Source: Nectonema munidae
Taxonomy: Eukaryota > Nematomorpha > Nectonematoida > Nectonematidae
Assembly (NCBI GenBank): GCA_030549495.1
Contig: JAUIRK010001059.1
Location: forward strand, 930,001 to 994,000
Reading direction: 5' to 3'
Length of the DNA: 64,000 nucleotides
Numbering within the stretch: position 1 is the stretch's first letter; every line of letters starts with the position of its first letter. The position numbers were made by a program, and so were the translations under genes. Below the pieces are notes generated by a model. That model saw only the letters and a program-made list of their open reading frames with translations. It had not been told where the DNA came from and did not search any database. Below, piece after piece: positions 34,774 through 46,467 of this stretch.

Positions 34774-35845
34774 GGGCATGAAAAAGCCTTTCGCTCCACC
34801 AATAATTAAAAAAATCAATTTTATATCATTAAGATTTTTTTGGTCTGTGTGTAGATTTTTCATATTACTTTGCTTGTTTAACGGTTAAGTTTGAGAGACA
34901 AATTCTTTTAAAATAAAATTTTAAAAAAGCCCCCACCACCATCCAATAATTTTAAGGATATGCACCCCTAAATAATATCCTCAACATTGTGGGTGGATTT
35001 TATTAGTGATGGGACGATTAATTGGAATCGTGAGAACAAAATGAATAGTCAAAAAGTGTAAAACAAGCATTTAGATTTTAGACGTGTTTTAGGACCTAAC
35101 GTGTTCCAAATCTAAATGCTATTTAGAAAAACCTTTATGCTTGATTTCTATAATAATAGTCTACATAATAGTTGCATACTTGAATGTATAGATGACATAT
35201 AATACCTGATTGAAAATTAATAAGAAATTGGTTATCGTAACTTTCTCTTTTGAAAAAATTTTTTTTTCTGACTGCGTGATGGATAGAAGATAAAACAAAT
35301 AATACTGTTAAAAGTTTGGTGAATTCATATTTGTTAAAGTGAAATTTTTATATGATTTTAGGATTTATTATAGTTTTTTAAATGTTTTCGCCACGTATTC
35401 AAAAAAAAGGTTTAAGGCAATTATTATAATTTGAGTTAAGTATAAGAATATAGAAAAATTTTACTGTTTTTTTTTGTTTTCTCAACTTAGCGCATTTAAC
35501 ACCATTTCCTTTTGGGAAGACTAAAAAATAAGTCAATATTTTAAATAATTGATCAATTCTGGTTACCTTTTAGGAAATATATTTAGTCTATTTTTTGAAT
35601 TAGAGTGTTTATTTTTAAAATTAGTTTTCCCAAACTTCTAAATTATAAAAATTATTTAAAAAAATCAATACTTTAATAAAGATAAAAATTTGCTTTAAAA
35701 TAAAAAATGCAATGAATTTTTCGTTTATTTGCATACCTATAAATTAGTTTTTATCAAAGCTAAACTACTTATAAAAATACTTACTAAAGATTGCAAAAAC
35801 ATACTGTTTTTTGATTAGTTTACAAATTTAAAAGAGTTGATAATT
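34774..35845. other. AT-rich intergenic DNA
   Basis: No gene seen. TAGTGATGGGACGATTAATT near 35007 looks like a DNA-transposon terminus but no partner end was found. Confidence 0.35.
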
Positions 35846-35848
35846 TTA

Positions 35849-37378
35849 GTGTTCCCATTGAGAACAATGGCTATTCAGTAACGTCTTAATTTTTTTAGAA
35901 TTAGGTTTAAATTAGGATTGCTTTGAAGATGCATCATTTGATTTTTGTGAAAATTGAAAAGAAACAAATGAACAAGTTGATATAATCATTGTAATACCTC
36001 CATCTCCTATTGAAAATGAGGAAGAAATTGACGAAATAAATGTAATCACAAATGCTTTGACCGGTACTTTTGAAGCCATAAGTCCAAAAGATAATACTCA
36101 CCAAAGTAAAAAAAAGACAAGTACAAGTAAAGATTGGCCAAAAAGAAGGTGAGTCTAAAGAATTTTTTTTAAAGAAATATCCTCTACTTAAAAGTCTTTT
36201 GACAATATCTTCATATAATAATCAAAGACCAAATACAATTTCTGTATAGTAGTAATGAAGATATTGGATGTAGTTTTTTGCCAGGCTAATGAGTAGAAAT
36301 AAGTTTGAAAAAATTAAAGGTTATTTACATGTTTGCGATAACAAATTTTTGAAACATGAAGATAGATGGAGCAAAATAAGACTTTAAATTGATTATGCTA
36401 ACAAAAAACTTCAACATTTGGATATTTGTAAAAAAGACATTTGTCAATAGAAAAACAAAGTATGCCTTATTACGGTCATCATAGTTTTAAAATATATCAG
36501 ATAGTTTTCCACTCCATTTTAGCCATATCAAGGTAAAAGCAAAAATAATGGAAACAAGAGTAGTTTAGAGAGCAATTTGGAAACAAGAGTAGTTGGAGAG
36601 CAATTTGGAAACAAGAGTAGTTAAAGAAATGATAGAAGCTATAGAAAATCAGTAAAACTACTATTCTTATTTTGATAATCTTTTTACTTCTTTACCACGT
36701 TTAGAAGAATATAAGAAAAAACGGTTAAGGCAACAGGGACACTAAGTTCAAAGAGAATTCAAAATTGTTCTTTGAAAGATAGGAAAAAAAGAAAATGAGG
36801 ATATTTTAAACATTTTACACAAAAGATTTGTGTGTTTGTCGCTAAAAAGATAATAGTGTAGTGCGGATGGCAACAAATTTCACAAAAAATATACCTGTAA
36901 GTTTGTTAATCGACGAATCAAATGACAATCTAAAAAATCAGTGCATAACAGCCGGCAATGATTAAAGATTACAATTCAAATATGGGAGGAGTTGATTTGC
37001 TTGATTCTTATATGGCAAACTTACGTCCATGCATTGGTGGAAAAAAGTGGTATTGGATGCCTGCACTGAATATTTTTAGAATTATTCAAATTGCTTCTTT
37101 TAGAACCTATTGTTAAATAAATGGAAATATGTCACAAATATAAACTTGAAAAGGAATTTATGTCTGATTCTCCTTAATCTTCAAATAGTGGTAGAGGAAT
37201 AATGCTAAGAAAATTATTGTCCGATCATTTGCCAGTTCTAGCAACAAAACAAGGAGCAACAAAACAAACAAAACAAGGAGGTTGCAAAGTATGTTCAAAA
37301 AACACAAGGAAAATGTGCTGTGTTTGTCAAGTTTTATTGCATGAAAACGTTCATTGTTTTAATACCTATCATGAATAA
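35849..37378 (+). mobile_element. Decayed piggyBac transposon (copy 1)
   Basis: Broken plus-strand frames include an acidic N-terminal stretch (about 36010-36130) and, near 36960-37060, YNSNMGGVDLLDSYMAN followed by GGKKWYWMPALNIFR. This is the 'YN..MGGVD..D...KKWYW' block of piggyBac transposases. The C-terminal Cys-rich finger is visible as CKVCSKNTRKMCCVC and ends H-C-F-N-T-Y-H-E with a TAA at 37376-37378. Many stops and frameshifts interrupt it. The motif GTTCCCATTGAGAACAATGG at 35851 and a TTAA at 35886 may mark its left side, but this is uncertain. Confidence 0.7.
36550..36622. repeat. Short tandem triplication of a ~28-bp unit
   Basis: GGAAACAAGAGTAGTT is repeated three times with GAGAGCAATTT spacers inside the piggyBac relic. 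It is probably slippage after inactivation. Confidence 0.8.
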
Positions 37379-38239
37379 ATAATATATTTATGCGTATAAA
37401 AATAATTATTATTAATACTTTTTATATGCTCATCGATCCATTTAGGAACATACATTTTTATAAAAGTGTTTGGAGTCTGATTCGCATTTTTGTAAGTATT
37501 AAATTTTCCGTTCTGCCCCGCAACCCTGATTACAACAAATCCTAGAGATTTTATTTTTTCTACAAATGGAACAGATAAATCATTATTTATTTGAAGGTAA
37601 TTCTATTTTTCTGAACTCTTATAAAACACAGATAAGTATTTTTTTTCAATTGGATCTTGCAACTTCTTGCAAATTTTATCCAAAGATATAGCAAACGATG
37701 TCCGCTTCGATAAAAAGTCGAATATTTTTTGAAATAATAAAGACATTGAGACAAACTATATCAATAAGTTTCCAAAATAAAACTAACTGTCATCTTTTGT
37801 TGAATAACCCTAAGGTTCTTGGTTGGCCTTATCTAAGACTTCTTTTAATTAAAGTTTTTGAGATCATCATTGTGAAAAAACTTGCAATGCATGGCCGCGA
37901 GGAAATGAACAGTTTTGGTTTTCTTAGCTTTATAAGAATACACTAAAAATTGAGATAAAAGAAAAAGTAATCATTATTGTTATTTGAAACTTATAGTATT
38001 CTATCTACAGAAAGAATGCTTTTGATAGGTATTTTTCACATGAGACAATATTTTTTTTTAGATTTTTTACATCTCAGAGATGCGTTGCGACTAAACTTGT
38101 TATAAATGTAAAATCTCTACTATTTGTAATAACATTGACATAAAAAAACTAACCATAGTTTAATCCCAAACAAAAAAAAATTATTTTTTAGATTTTTTGA
38201 ACATTTTATTTTTGTGACTAAGTTTATTTTACATTTAAA
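37379..38239. other. AT-rich spacer between two piggyBac relics
   Basis: No gene recognised. The 82-codon frame at 37698-37946 has no known relatives and is not supported. Confidence 0.35.
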
Positions 38240-39812
38240 ATGTCAAATATAGATAAAGAAGTTTTTACACACCTTGTTCAAAATGAAAGTGAAAATGAAA
38301 TAGAATATTATTCTGAAACTGACTCAGAAGAAATGGATAATGTAGAAGTTCAAAGTAGTAATTCTAATAGTGAAGCAGACCTAGAAAATTGTAGTTTTGA
38401 CTTTTGATAAAGATTATGAAAATGAAGAACAAAAAGATGTTTATCTTGGAAAAGAAAAACTATATGGGCAAAGAACTTTTAAAAACGTTGTAAGACAAAA
38501 CCACACAATATTTTGGTCCATTTACCTTGTTGATATACATATATTGAATCAAATAGTTAAATATACAAACCAATAAATAGAAATAAACTCTAAAAAAATT
38601 CAAGGGAAAGAGATGCTAAGCTTACAGATCTAATTGAAATAAAAGGTGACTTTTATATCTTGCAGGTTTACTACACAGCAACAGGCAAAATCTAAGATAT
38701 TTGGGCAACTGATGGAAATAGAATAGAAAAATTCAGATTAGTTATGAGTTTGAAGCGTTTTAGATTTTTAATGCTGTGTATACGTTTTGATGACTATGAT
38801 ATTCGGCAAGAAAGAAATAAGGTCGATCGTTTTGCTCCAATCAGAAAGGTGTTTGAAAAATTGTAAAAACTGTTTTTCACTGAGCGAAAGTGTTACAATA
38901 GATGAAAAGTTTGACGGATTTAGGGGAAATTGACAAAGCAAACAATATATTCCCCCAAAGGGAAGAAAATATGGCCTCAAAATATTTTGTTTAGCTGATG
39001 CTAAAGTTTTTACACTTATAATATGGAAGTGTATCTTTGTTCTCAGGGAGAGGGAAAATATAAAGTAAGCATTAAACCAAGTGATGTAGTCAAAAGGCTA
39101 GCTCTCCAATATATAACACAGGTCGAAACATAAGAGCGGCAACTGGTTCAGATTTTAAATTGGTTAATTTTTTGCAACAAAAAAACGCAAAGAATTTCTT
39201 AGATTTCAACAAAACTGTTCAATGGTTTCATATGTACCAAAAAAATATATAAATGTTATTTTGGTTTTAAGTTTGCATAATGATGATGGATGAGGACTAT
39301 AAAGAAATAAGCCCGAAGTTATTACGTTTCATAATAGAACAAAATCATGTGTAGATGTCGTAGACAAGATGTGTGAAAGTTATGATGTAGCTAGAAACAC
39401 AAAAAGATGGCCAATGATTATTGTTTTCAATCTTGAATAAAAGTCGAATAAAACGCTCAAGTATTGAACATGTTTAATGGTATAAAATATCCTAGTAGAA
39501 AAAAGTTTTTGAAAACATTATCTGACAAGTTAGTCGAAGAGCACTTTAAAAGAAGTGAATACACAAAGGAATACCTTTGAATTTACAACAAAAACTACAA
39601 CTTATCTGTGGCTCAAAAGCATAAAATTCTGCAAATGCAATTGAAAAATCCCATGTAAGTTCGAAGCCTAATAAGCGAAAAAGATTTTGCCATGTACCAA
39701 TTCTAAAAAAGAAAGACTGCCAAAATATTATTGTTCTATTTATAATGTGGATTTGTGTTTGGAGCAAGCCAAGGTCGAATGTGAAACATGCTTGATACAA
39801 AAAGCAATATAA
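38240..39812 (+). mobile_element. Decayed piggyBac transposon (copy 2)
   Basis: The ATG at 38240 starts an acidic N-terminal region (SNIDKEVFTHLVQ, YYSETDSEEMD) typical of piggyBac transposases. Further frames give FRLVMSLKRFRFLMLCIRFD, NKVDRFAPIRKVFE, YSPKGRKYGLKIFCLAD, VTFHNRTKSCVDVVDKMC and a C-terminal Cys motif ending CLEQAKVECETC. All lie in the order expected for the family's catalytic core and C-terminal finger. Its protein differs from the 35849-37378 copy, so it is a different piggyBac family. It is interrupted many times and TTAA-flanked ends were not located. Confidence 0.7.
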
Positions 39813-42800
39813 ACGTCCTTTTTTCGTTATATTTTATCAATAAGTTTAAATATTAATTATTTTATTTATAAATATATCCTAAATTTTAACTAATCGCATT
39901 TAAAATATATTGTCTTTTGGTTGAGTCGCCATGCCAGCTTTTTCCTAATGTAATGACTAACTACTTTTATCCAAAGCCTATTCGCAAGAGCATAACTGAA
40001 ATGAACATGCTTTGGTAGAAGGATTATCTTATAATACCTTTTATTGCTATTATGTTTGGTGAAATAGTCCAGAATTTTTGAGGCGGCGCAATTAGAAAAA
40101 AATTTGGGCCTCTAGCGTATTTAGTTTTTTACTAATTTACTATTATATTATAGAATAAACTAGTCAATTATTTTTAAAAAGAAAGAAAAATATCCGTAAA
40201 ATATATATTTTCATGAAAAACAAGAGCATTTATAGTAAAAAAGGATAAAATATATGTTGATTTGCATTTTGATTAACTAATGTGAAGTGTTCATAAATGG
40301 CAGTAGACTATAATCGGACCTTGCTTTAATTACTCGAATTGAAAGATGCACAATGTTTCAAAAGAAGTTATGACCACACTTAACAATACGGAGGGAAAAA
40401 AATTTGGACAACACTTATGTAACATATTGCGCAAGGGGCCAACTTTTTGGATCATAACGAAACAAGTGGCTACATCATGGCCCACTATTTATCTTTATTA
40501 TCCTACCAAAATACAACTAATAGGCAAAGCTTAGATTTCAAAATTACATTATAAATGAGTATCGTTATAGATTAGTTATATCGAGACGATGAAAACACAT
40601 CTGCACAGATAGAGCAACATTAACGCTTATGTATGGATGTTAAAAAAAATGGTTATATATAAGATGTGCGACATTGGGAGGGACATTTATAGGGTTTATA
40701 GATTTAAAAACATATAATATATAAAAATATCATAATTAGTTTGAAATAGATGGGTAAATATTTTAGTGGATCAAAAATATAATTAAACTCTTTAAAATAG
40801 TTTTGTAGGGCTGTCAGATTTAAAAATTAAGAAAATCATAATCTTCAAATTTTATATTTCAAACAAAAACAAAAAATATTGAAAATAAAAGAAAAGAAAT
40901 TTTAATACTAAAAAAACTAATTAAATATCTACAGTTAAAATTTCCCAATTTATTCCTTAGTTTACATTAACAATTCATAAGAACTTTTAAAATAAGATAA
41001 TTTTTAGAAAGAAGAAGAAAAATTGAAAGGTTACTATAAAAAATGGCGTCAATGTTTACGAAAAAAGCGATAAAAACTATAAAATTTAAAAATATTTAAA
41101 AAAATTGTCTTATTTATAATATTTGCTTGAAATATTGACTTTTTTAATTCTATTTTCATTAAATTACTAATAGAAGTTTTATAAAGTTTACACATCTCTT
41201 CACCCAATCACCACAAAAAATCGCTTTTTCAAATTAATTTCTTAACCTTATTATAAAATACCTTAAATAGCTAGGAAAATATAAAAACCTATCAAGTAAT
41301 ACAACCTTTCAATTACTTATATTCAAGAAGGCCTTAAATATATGAATCCTACCTAACTTACAACCCCAAAATACATTCATTCTATTAGACACTTTATTAG
41401 GAGGATTTATCAGAAAAGTAAATATATTAGTATATAATATAAAAAATATATATAATATAATATATAAATACTATATATGTGATATAAATATTGTTTCTCT
41501 TTACATAAATTTGGAAAAAAGTGATTCTAATATATGTAATTTCTTCATATTAATACATCTGTTTATAATGGTGAAATTTTTTATATTATATAAATTTCTA
41601 CATACTTTATTAGAGAGCAAAGTTATAGAGCAAAGCCTATAGAGGAGTTGCTGCTTATTTTTGTAATGTCCTTAATACGCGCCCTATAATAAATAATGTG
41701 TCTTATAAAGGTCAACTCCTTGTTCCTTATAATTCATTCTATTTAACATTAGCTGTTAAAGTTCCTAATTTTATTTGAATTTTCTCGATTTAAAGGATAA
41801 TTTGACCAATAGTAGTTTTAGTAACAGAACTTAAAAATGTTAGACCTTCTCATTCTTAAATTCTAATTGCCGATAAGCAAATTTTTGAAAATATATTCAA
41901 TGATAGGCTCAAGGAAAAAATTAAAAAATTCAATGGGAAAAGTTTAATAATATTAAGTAGGCAGAAAAAATTTATTATTAAATTTTCACCGACACTTGGT
42001 TAAGTTAAGTAATTGAAAAAAGTTTAGCCATAGCCAATGGAAACCAGGTTAATAAATTTATATTTGATGTGTATATTTAGGTAGCGCTAAAGTGAAAAAG
42101 TTGAACCATGTGTGATTTTTGCTAAAAAATATTCAAAACTTCGTAGATACAAATAAATCTATATAAGCTTTAAAATTTTAAGAGAATAAAAATGGGCGGT
42201 GGGAGGGTGACTGTACTACAGGCCACAACCTGGCTACGGCACTGAAATAGTCTTAATACATATAAAAAGGTTTAACATATAAAAAGGTTTGAATGATTTC
42301 TGTTATGCGCAAAATGGTCGATTGGAAAATTTATATTGTTCTAAAATTGGAGGATTATCTTTGTGCTAAACTATAATTGCAATTTGTAATCATTTAGGAA
42401 TATCTATCGAGATCTTTTATCCTAATGTGAACGATATAATCGATCCTAATCATTAACTCTCATTATAATGGGTATAATGATTTCGTTCATAAAAATGTGA
42501 ACTGGAAATTTGCACTAACAATTTTGATAATATCCAGAAAAATATTAAATAATGTGGACTTATAATGGAACTTCGAATCTAAATCACTTTGTACCTCTCA
42601 TAAAAATAAAAGTATTATTCGCTCCTATTGACGTTAATATTTTGGAAGCTGAGTTCATTTATTTTATTCCTGAATATATTACTTAGGAAAGCAATACTGT
42701 GCATACCAAATATTTGAACTGTATGAACAGATATGCAATGAGGATGAAATATTAGAAAACAAATCTAATGGTGTAAAAAAATAATGATAAAAAATGAGTA

Positions 42801-43139
42801 AGTTGGAAAACCAGGCATTTGATTTTTACGACGATTGTGAAACTTGACAACTACATTGAATATATTTTATATAAATAACAAAATTTTTTTAACTGTTTTT
42901 ATTAGAAACGGCATGTTCTTTCAAAAAATGGCAAAATGCATAAGTTTCCTTTGTTGAGATATTTCCACAACCTGAAAAAACACACGTGGTTATTCTTCAC
43001 AGATACTATTGTTTATTGAAAAGTAATGTTAAGTATAAAATAAGAATTTCACATTTTGATTCATTTGTTGATAATAATCTAAAAAAACTGATATTTACAA
43101 ATATGTTGGCACCTATCTCTCGAATTTATGTTATTTTTC
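39813..43139. other. AT-rich DNA with no recognised gene
   Basis: Very A/T-rich and full of short homopolymers. TA-rich low-complexity sequence lies at 41420-41490. CCTGGCTACGGCACTG near 42229-42244 matches hAT-type right ends (compare 44975), but no left partner was found. No exon or transposase frame could be supported. Confidence 0.4.
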
Positions 43140-44215
43140 AAGATATTTTGTGTATAATTTGTGGTGTCTATTTTTTTTTTATCAAAATCAATCAAACCTG
43201 TCAAAAAATTGATTTATATTTGACAGCTCATCTCAAAAAGGAACTTTTTATTTAAATAATTATATAAATTTTTTACATATATATATCCATTTTCAAATAG
43301 GCTGAATTGAGTAGTGATATTCATTTTTTATGAAAATCAATCAAACTTGTCAAAAAATTTATCTAAATGTGACAGCTCATCTCAAAAAGGAACTTTTTAT
43401 CTAAATAATAATATAAAGTTTTTTACACATGTATACCCATTTTCAAATATGCTGAATTCAGTGGTGATATTCATTTTTTATGAAAATCAATCAAACCTGT
43501 CAAAAAATTGATCTAAATCTGACAGCTCATCTCAAAAAGGGAATTTTTATCTAAATAATTATATAAAGTTTTTTACACATGTATACCCATTTTCAAATAA
43601 GCTGAATTCAGTGGTGATATTCATTTTTTATGAAAATCATTCAAACCTGTCAAAAAAGTGATTTATATATGACAGCTCTTCTTAAAAAAGAAACTTTTTA
43701 TCTAAATAATTATATAATGTTTTTCACACATATACACCCATTTTCAAGCATGCTGAATTCAGCAGTGATATTCATTTTTTTTTATAAAAATCAATTAGTT
43801 ATCAAATCATTGATTTATATATGACAGCTCATCTTAAAGAAGAAACTTTCTATCTAAGTAATAATATAAAGTTTTTACACATATATACCCATTTTTAAGC
43901 ATGCGTAATTCTGTGGTGATATTCATTTTTTATGAATATCAATCAAAACTCTTAAAAAATTGATTTATCCCCAAAAGAAACATCTTATACGAATCTGGTT
44001 ATATTCTCTTTTTTTATATAAAAATTAGTCAAACCAAACAAAATAATTTAAATATGACAGCCAATGTCAAAATTAAAATTTTTATTCTTATAAAAAGTTT
44101 TTATACATTTCAAGTATGTAGAATTTAATGGTGATGTTCATTTTTTATGAAATCAATAAAACCTGTCAAAAAAATCGATTAAACCTGTAAATCAATGTCA
44201 AATAATAAACATAAA
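43140..44215. repeat. Satellite/minisatellite array, period ~150 bp
   Basis: Seven to eight head-to-tail units are seen. The block ATCAATCAAACCTGTCAAAA starts near 43191, 43340, 43490 and 43640, with diverged copies near 43790, 43942, 44028 and 44153. The spacing is 149-153 bp for the first six, and one unit is shortened to about 86 bp. Each unit also carries GACAGCTCATCTCAAAAAG, a T-rich ACACATGTATACCCATTTTC segment and GCTGAATTCAGTGGTGATAT. Copies 2-4 are most alike and divergence increases to the right. The 150-bp period is a multiple of three, so spurious repeated open frames occur. Confidence 0.9.
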
Positions 44216-44300
44216 AATAACTTCTACTTGCAGTATTTCTCTGGTAATTATTTTCTTAATTTATTTAATAAACAGGAGCGCACATCCGGGGGGCGAGGGG

Positions 44301-44329
44301 TTGGGGGCGAAAATGACCTTCGCCCCCAA
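44301..44329. repeat. GC-rich perfect hairpin
   Basis: TTGGGGGCGAA and TTCGCCCCCAA are perfect 11-bp complements around a 7-nt loop in otherwise AT-rich DNA. They follow CAGGAGCGCACATCCGGGG, which looks like a DNA-transposon end. Confidence 0.8.
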
Positions 44330-44589
44330 TAATTTTCTATAAGTAAGAGTTGCTGCTTGTTTATAAACATGTATGATGATCATGATCATTCGAAAAGATA
44401 AAAGAATGGAGACTTTCGAATCAATCAACATCACATGCCAAGCTGCTCTAAAATTGCTATCGAACATATTTTACTGACGATGCGTGAGAACTATATAATA
44501 ATAATCCATTACTTCAATATGCACACAATAAGTAAGCAATGTTTATCACAGTGTTTCCTCTTTATAGTATTTTTGAGCAAACACATGTT

Positions 44590-44766
44590 GATGATCCACT
44601 AGATTTTCTCATCTTCTGTCACAGTTATTCTATTTCTCTTTCTGTCTCCTCTGTTTTTCTCTTCCATTTTCTCTGCTAAAACTCAATCATTCACTCAAAC
44701 TCTCTTCTTTCTTTCAAGCCCTCTTCTCTTGCTAAGCTCTCCTATCTCATTCAGTTCTCTTCTCTC
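44590..44766. repeat. CT-rich low-complexity tract
   Basis: The plus strand is dominated by CTCTT/TTCTC runs for about 175 bp, ending at the target duplication of the hAT MITE. Confidence 0.7.
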
Positions 44767-44975
44767 CAGTGACGTAGGTAGGCTGAGTCATTAGGGGCCG
44801 TGCCCAAACTCCTATGTACCGCATGGTGCCCCCATGCATCTTATGCAATATCAGTTTTTGAAAATTTCTCAAATGAAAGTATTAAGAAAGTATAAAAAGG
44901 AAGTAAATAATGTTGTGAAAATTTTTTATTTTTAAATTTTGCCCCTTCTATCAACTTTTTTTGGCTACACCACTG
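44767..44975. mobile_element. hAT MITE with 8-bp target duplication
   Basis: This 209-bp unit begins CAGTGACGTAGGTAGGCTGA and ends TTGGCTACACCACTG; the ends are inverted complements of the CAGTG(G/A)(T/C)GTAG type. The flanking 8-mers are CTTCTCTC (44759-44766) and CTTCTGTC (44976-44983), seven of eight identical. A right-end piece of the same family is at 26312-26364. Confidence 0.8.
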
Positions 44976-45190
44976 CTTCTGTCTAATTTGCATTTAGAGT
45001 TAAATTAAAATAGTTTTCAATCGTTACAATTTTATATCAATGAATATTGTTAGACTCGCGCTAAGAATTTTTTTCAACCAAAGTCACTTAATCTTTATCA
45101 CTACGTTTGTTACATTTTGTAACATTTGAAAACTTTAATTTTTCAAGTCAAGAAATTTTTTTCAATAGTTATTTGGGAATGAATATTTTT

Positions 45191-45204
45191 ACTATCTATT
45201 CAGT
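45191..45204. repeat. Target-site duplication of LINE, left
   Basis: ACTATCTATTCAGT, identical to the right copy at 50414-50427. Confidence 0.85.
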
Positions 45205-45387
45205 CAGTCCATTCTTGTTCATAATGACCTTTTTTGTCAACTTTTATAAAATGGCTTCAAATTGTTTCTAGAAGAATTTCAGGACAATTTTGATTATTTA
45301 TCTTTAATATTATATTTCATAACAAATATATCAATTTGTATACAAACATAATAATCTTCCATTCACACTACCTCTAGGAAAACTAAC

Positions 45388-46467
45388 ATGTCCAACAAAA
45401 GGGCACGCTCGGAATCCGATCAACTGAACAAAACGACCGAAACTTTAACCAATTTATTCAATGATTTTATTGCTAAAACCTCTCTTTCCCCAAGTGACCA
45501 AATTATATTCAATGATCTCAAATACAATATAGCTCTACATTACATAAAAACCTTTGAAAATCCTATAGTAGAAACAACAGCACCAGAATCTTATGCTAAC
45601 GCTAGTAATAAATCCTTACCTGTATCGTCCTCCCAACAGAAAACAATACTAGCCCCAAATTCTACACCCAATATGAAAACTACCAACACCCCCTTGATCA
45701 AAAAGCATTTGGAACCCAACCTTACTCTAAAAATCTCGCCTCCCAACAATATCATATCTCAGAAAGAAAAAGCTATTCACCGCCAACATGTTATTAAAGG
45801 CCTTGAAACCAAAAATAACTCCCTCTCTATTACTAAAACCAGATCCTCACATACAGGAACCATCTACTTTCAATTCAAAAATTCACAACAAAAAGCAGCA
45901 GCTAAATCCTCTCTCTTAAAAAACGGCGTCAGCGTTTGTGATTTACCCACTCCAATACCCAAATTTATTCTAAGAGGTATACCTAAAGAAATTAATATTA
46001 ATAATCTGACAGACACATTAGAAGAACAAAACGAAAACTTCAAAAGTATAGGAAAATTAGTGAATCCTACCCAACTAGGCAAGGAAGGAACCTTCTCCTA
46101 CACGGTACTAATTGAGCCAAGCAATCCTGAATTATTTAAATATCTCCGCAATCAACCAAAAATTTTTCTAGGATATAATCTGTTAACCCTAAATCTTTTT
46201 AAACCCAGAACTAAACAATGCGAAAATTGCCTTAAATACGGCCACTTGAAACAAAAATGTAATGCTTCATCCCCAAACTGCGCACACTGCGGCAACCGAG
46301 GACATTCACTAACATCTTGCACACACTCAAACGACTCAACCAAGATCACCTGCATCAATTGTAAATTACCACATATTGCAACATCCAAAACATGCAGTTT
46401 TTATATCAATCACAGTAACTCAATTCTAGCGCAACACATTAAAACTATAGATAATTACACATGTTAA
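45388..46467 (+). CDS. LINE ORF1, gag-like protein with zinc knuckles
   Basis: This 359-residue nucleic-acid-binding protein is expected to coat the element's RNA and deliver it to the nucleus. The N-terminal third is polar and Ser/Thr/Asn-rich. The middle (about 140-255) fits the RRM-like domain of such proteins (TGTIYFQFKN, PKFILRGIPKE, LIEPSNPELFKYL). The C-terminal part has three CCHC-type knuckles: CENCLKYGHLKQKC (from about 278), CAHCGNRGHSLTSC (from about 298) and CINCKLPHIATSKTC (from about 322). The ATG at 45388 follows AACTAAC and is the first in frame. The stop TAA overlaps the ATG of ORF2 region by seven bases (ATG at 46461), suggesting coupled translation. The frame is uninterrupted. 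Confidence 0.9.
   Translation: MSNKRARSESDQLNKTTETLTNLFNDFIAKTSLSPSDQIIFNDLKYNIALHYIKTFENPIVETTAPESYANASNKSLPVSSSQQKTILAPNSTPNMKTTNTPLIKKHLEPNLTLKISPPNNIISQKEKAIHRQHVIKGLETKNNSLSITKTRSSHTGTIYFQFKNSQQKAAAKSSLLKNGVSVCDLPTPIPKFILRGIPKEININNLTDTLEEQNENFKSIGKLVNPTQLGKEGTFSYTVLIEPSNPELFKYLRNQPKIFLGYNLLTLNLFKPRTKQCENCLKYGHLKQKCNASSPNCAHCGNRGHSLTSCTHSNDSTKITCINCKLPHIATSKTCSFYINHSNSILAQHIKTIDNYTC

Noticed and set aside
43314-43824. Repeated open frames with similar proteins in the 43-44 kb array
   Set aside because: They arise because the satellite period is a multiple of three; the peptides are AT-biased and shift with each unit's mutations.
43140-44215. CRISPR-like array
   Set aside because: Units are contiguous 150-bp satellite monomers that vary throughout, with no short constant repeat and unique spacers, in eukaryotic DNA.
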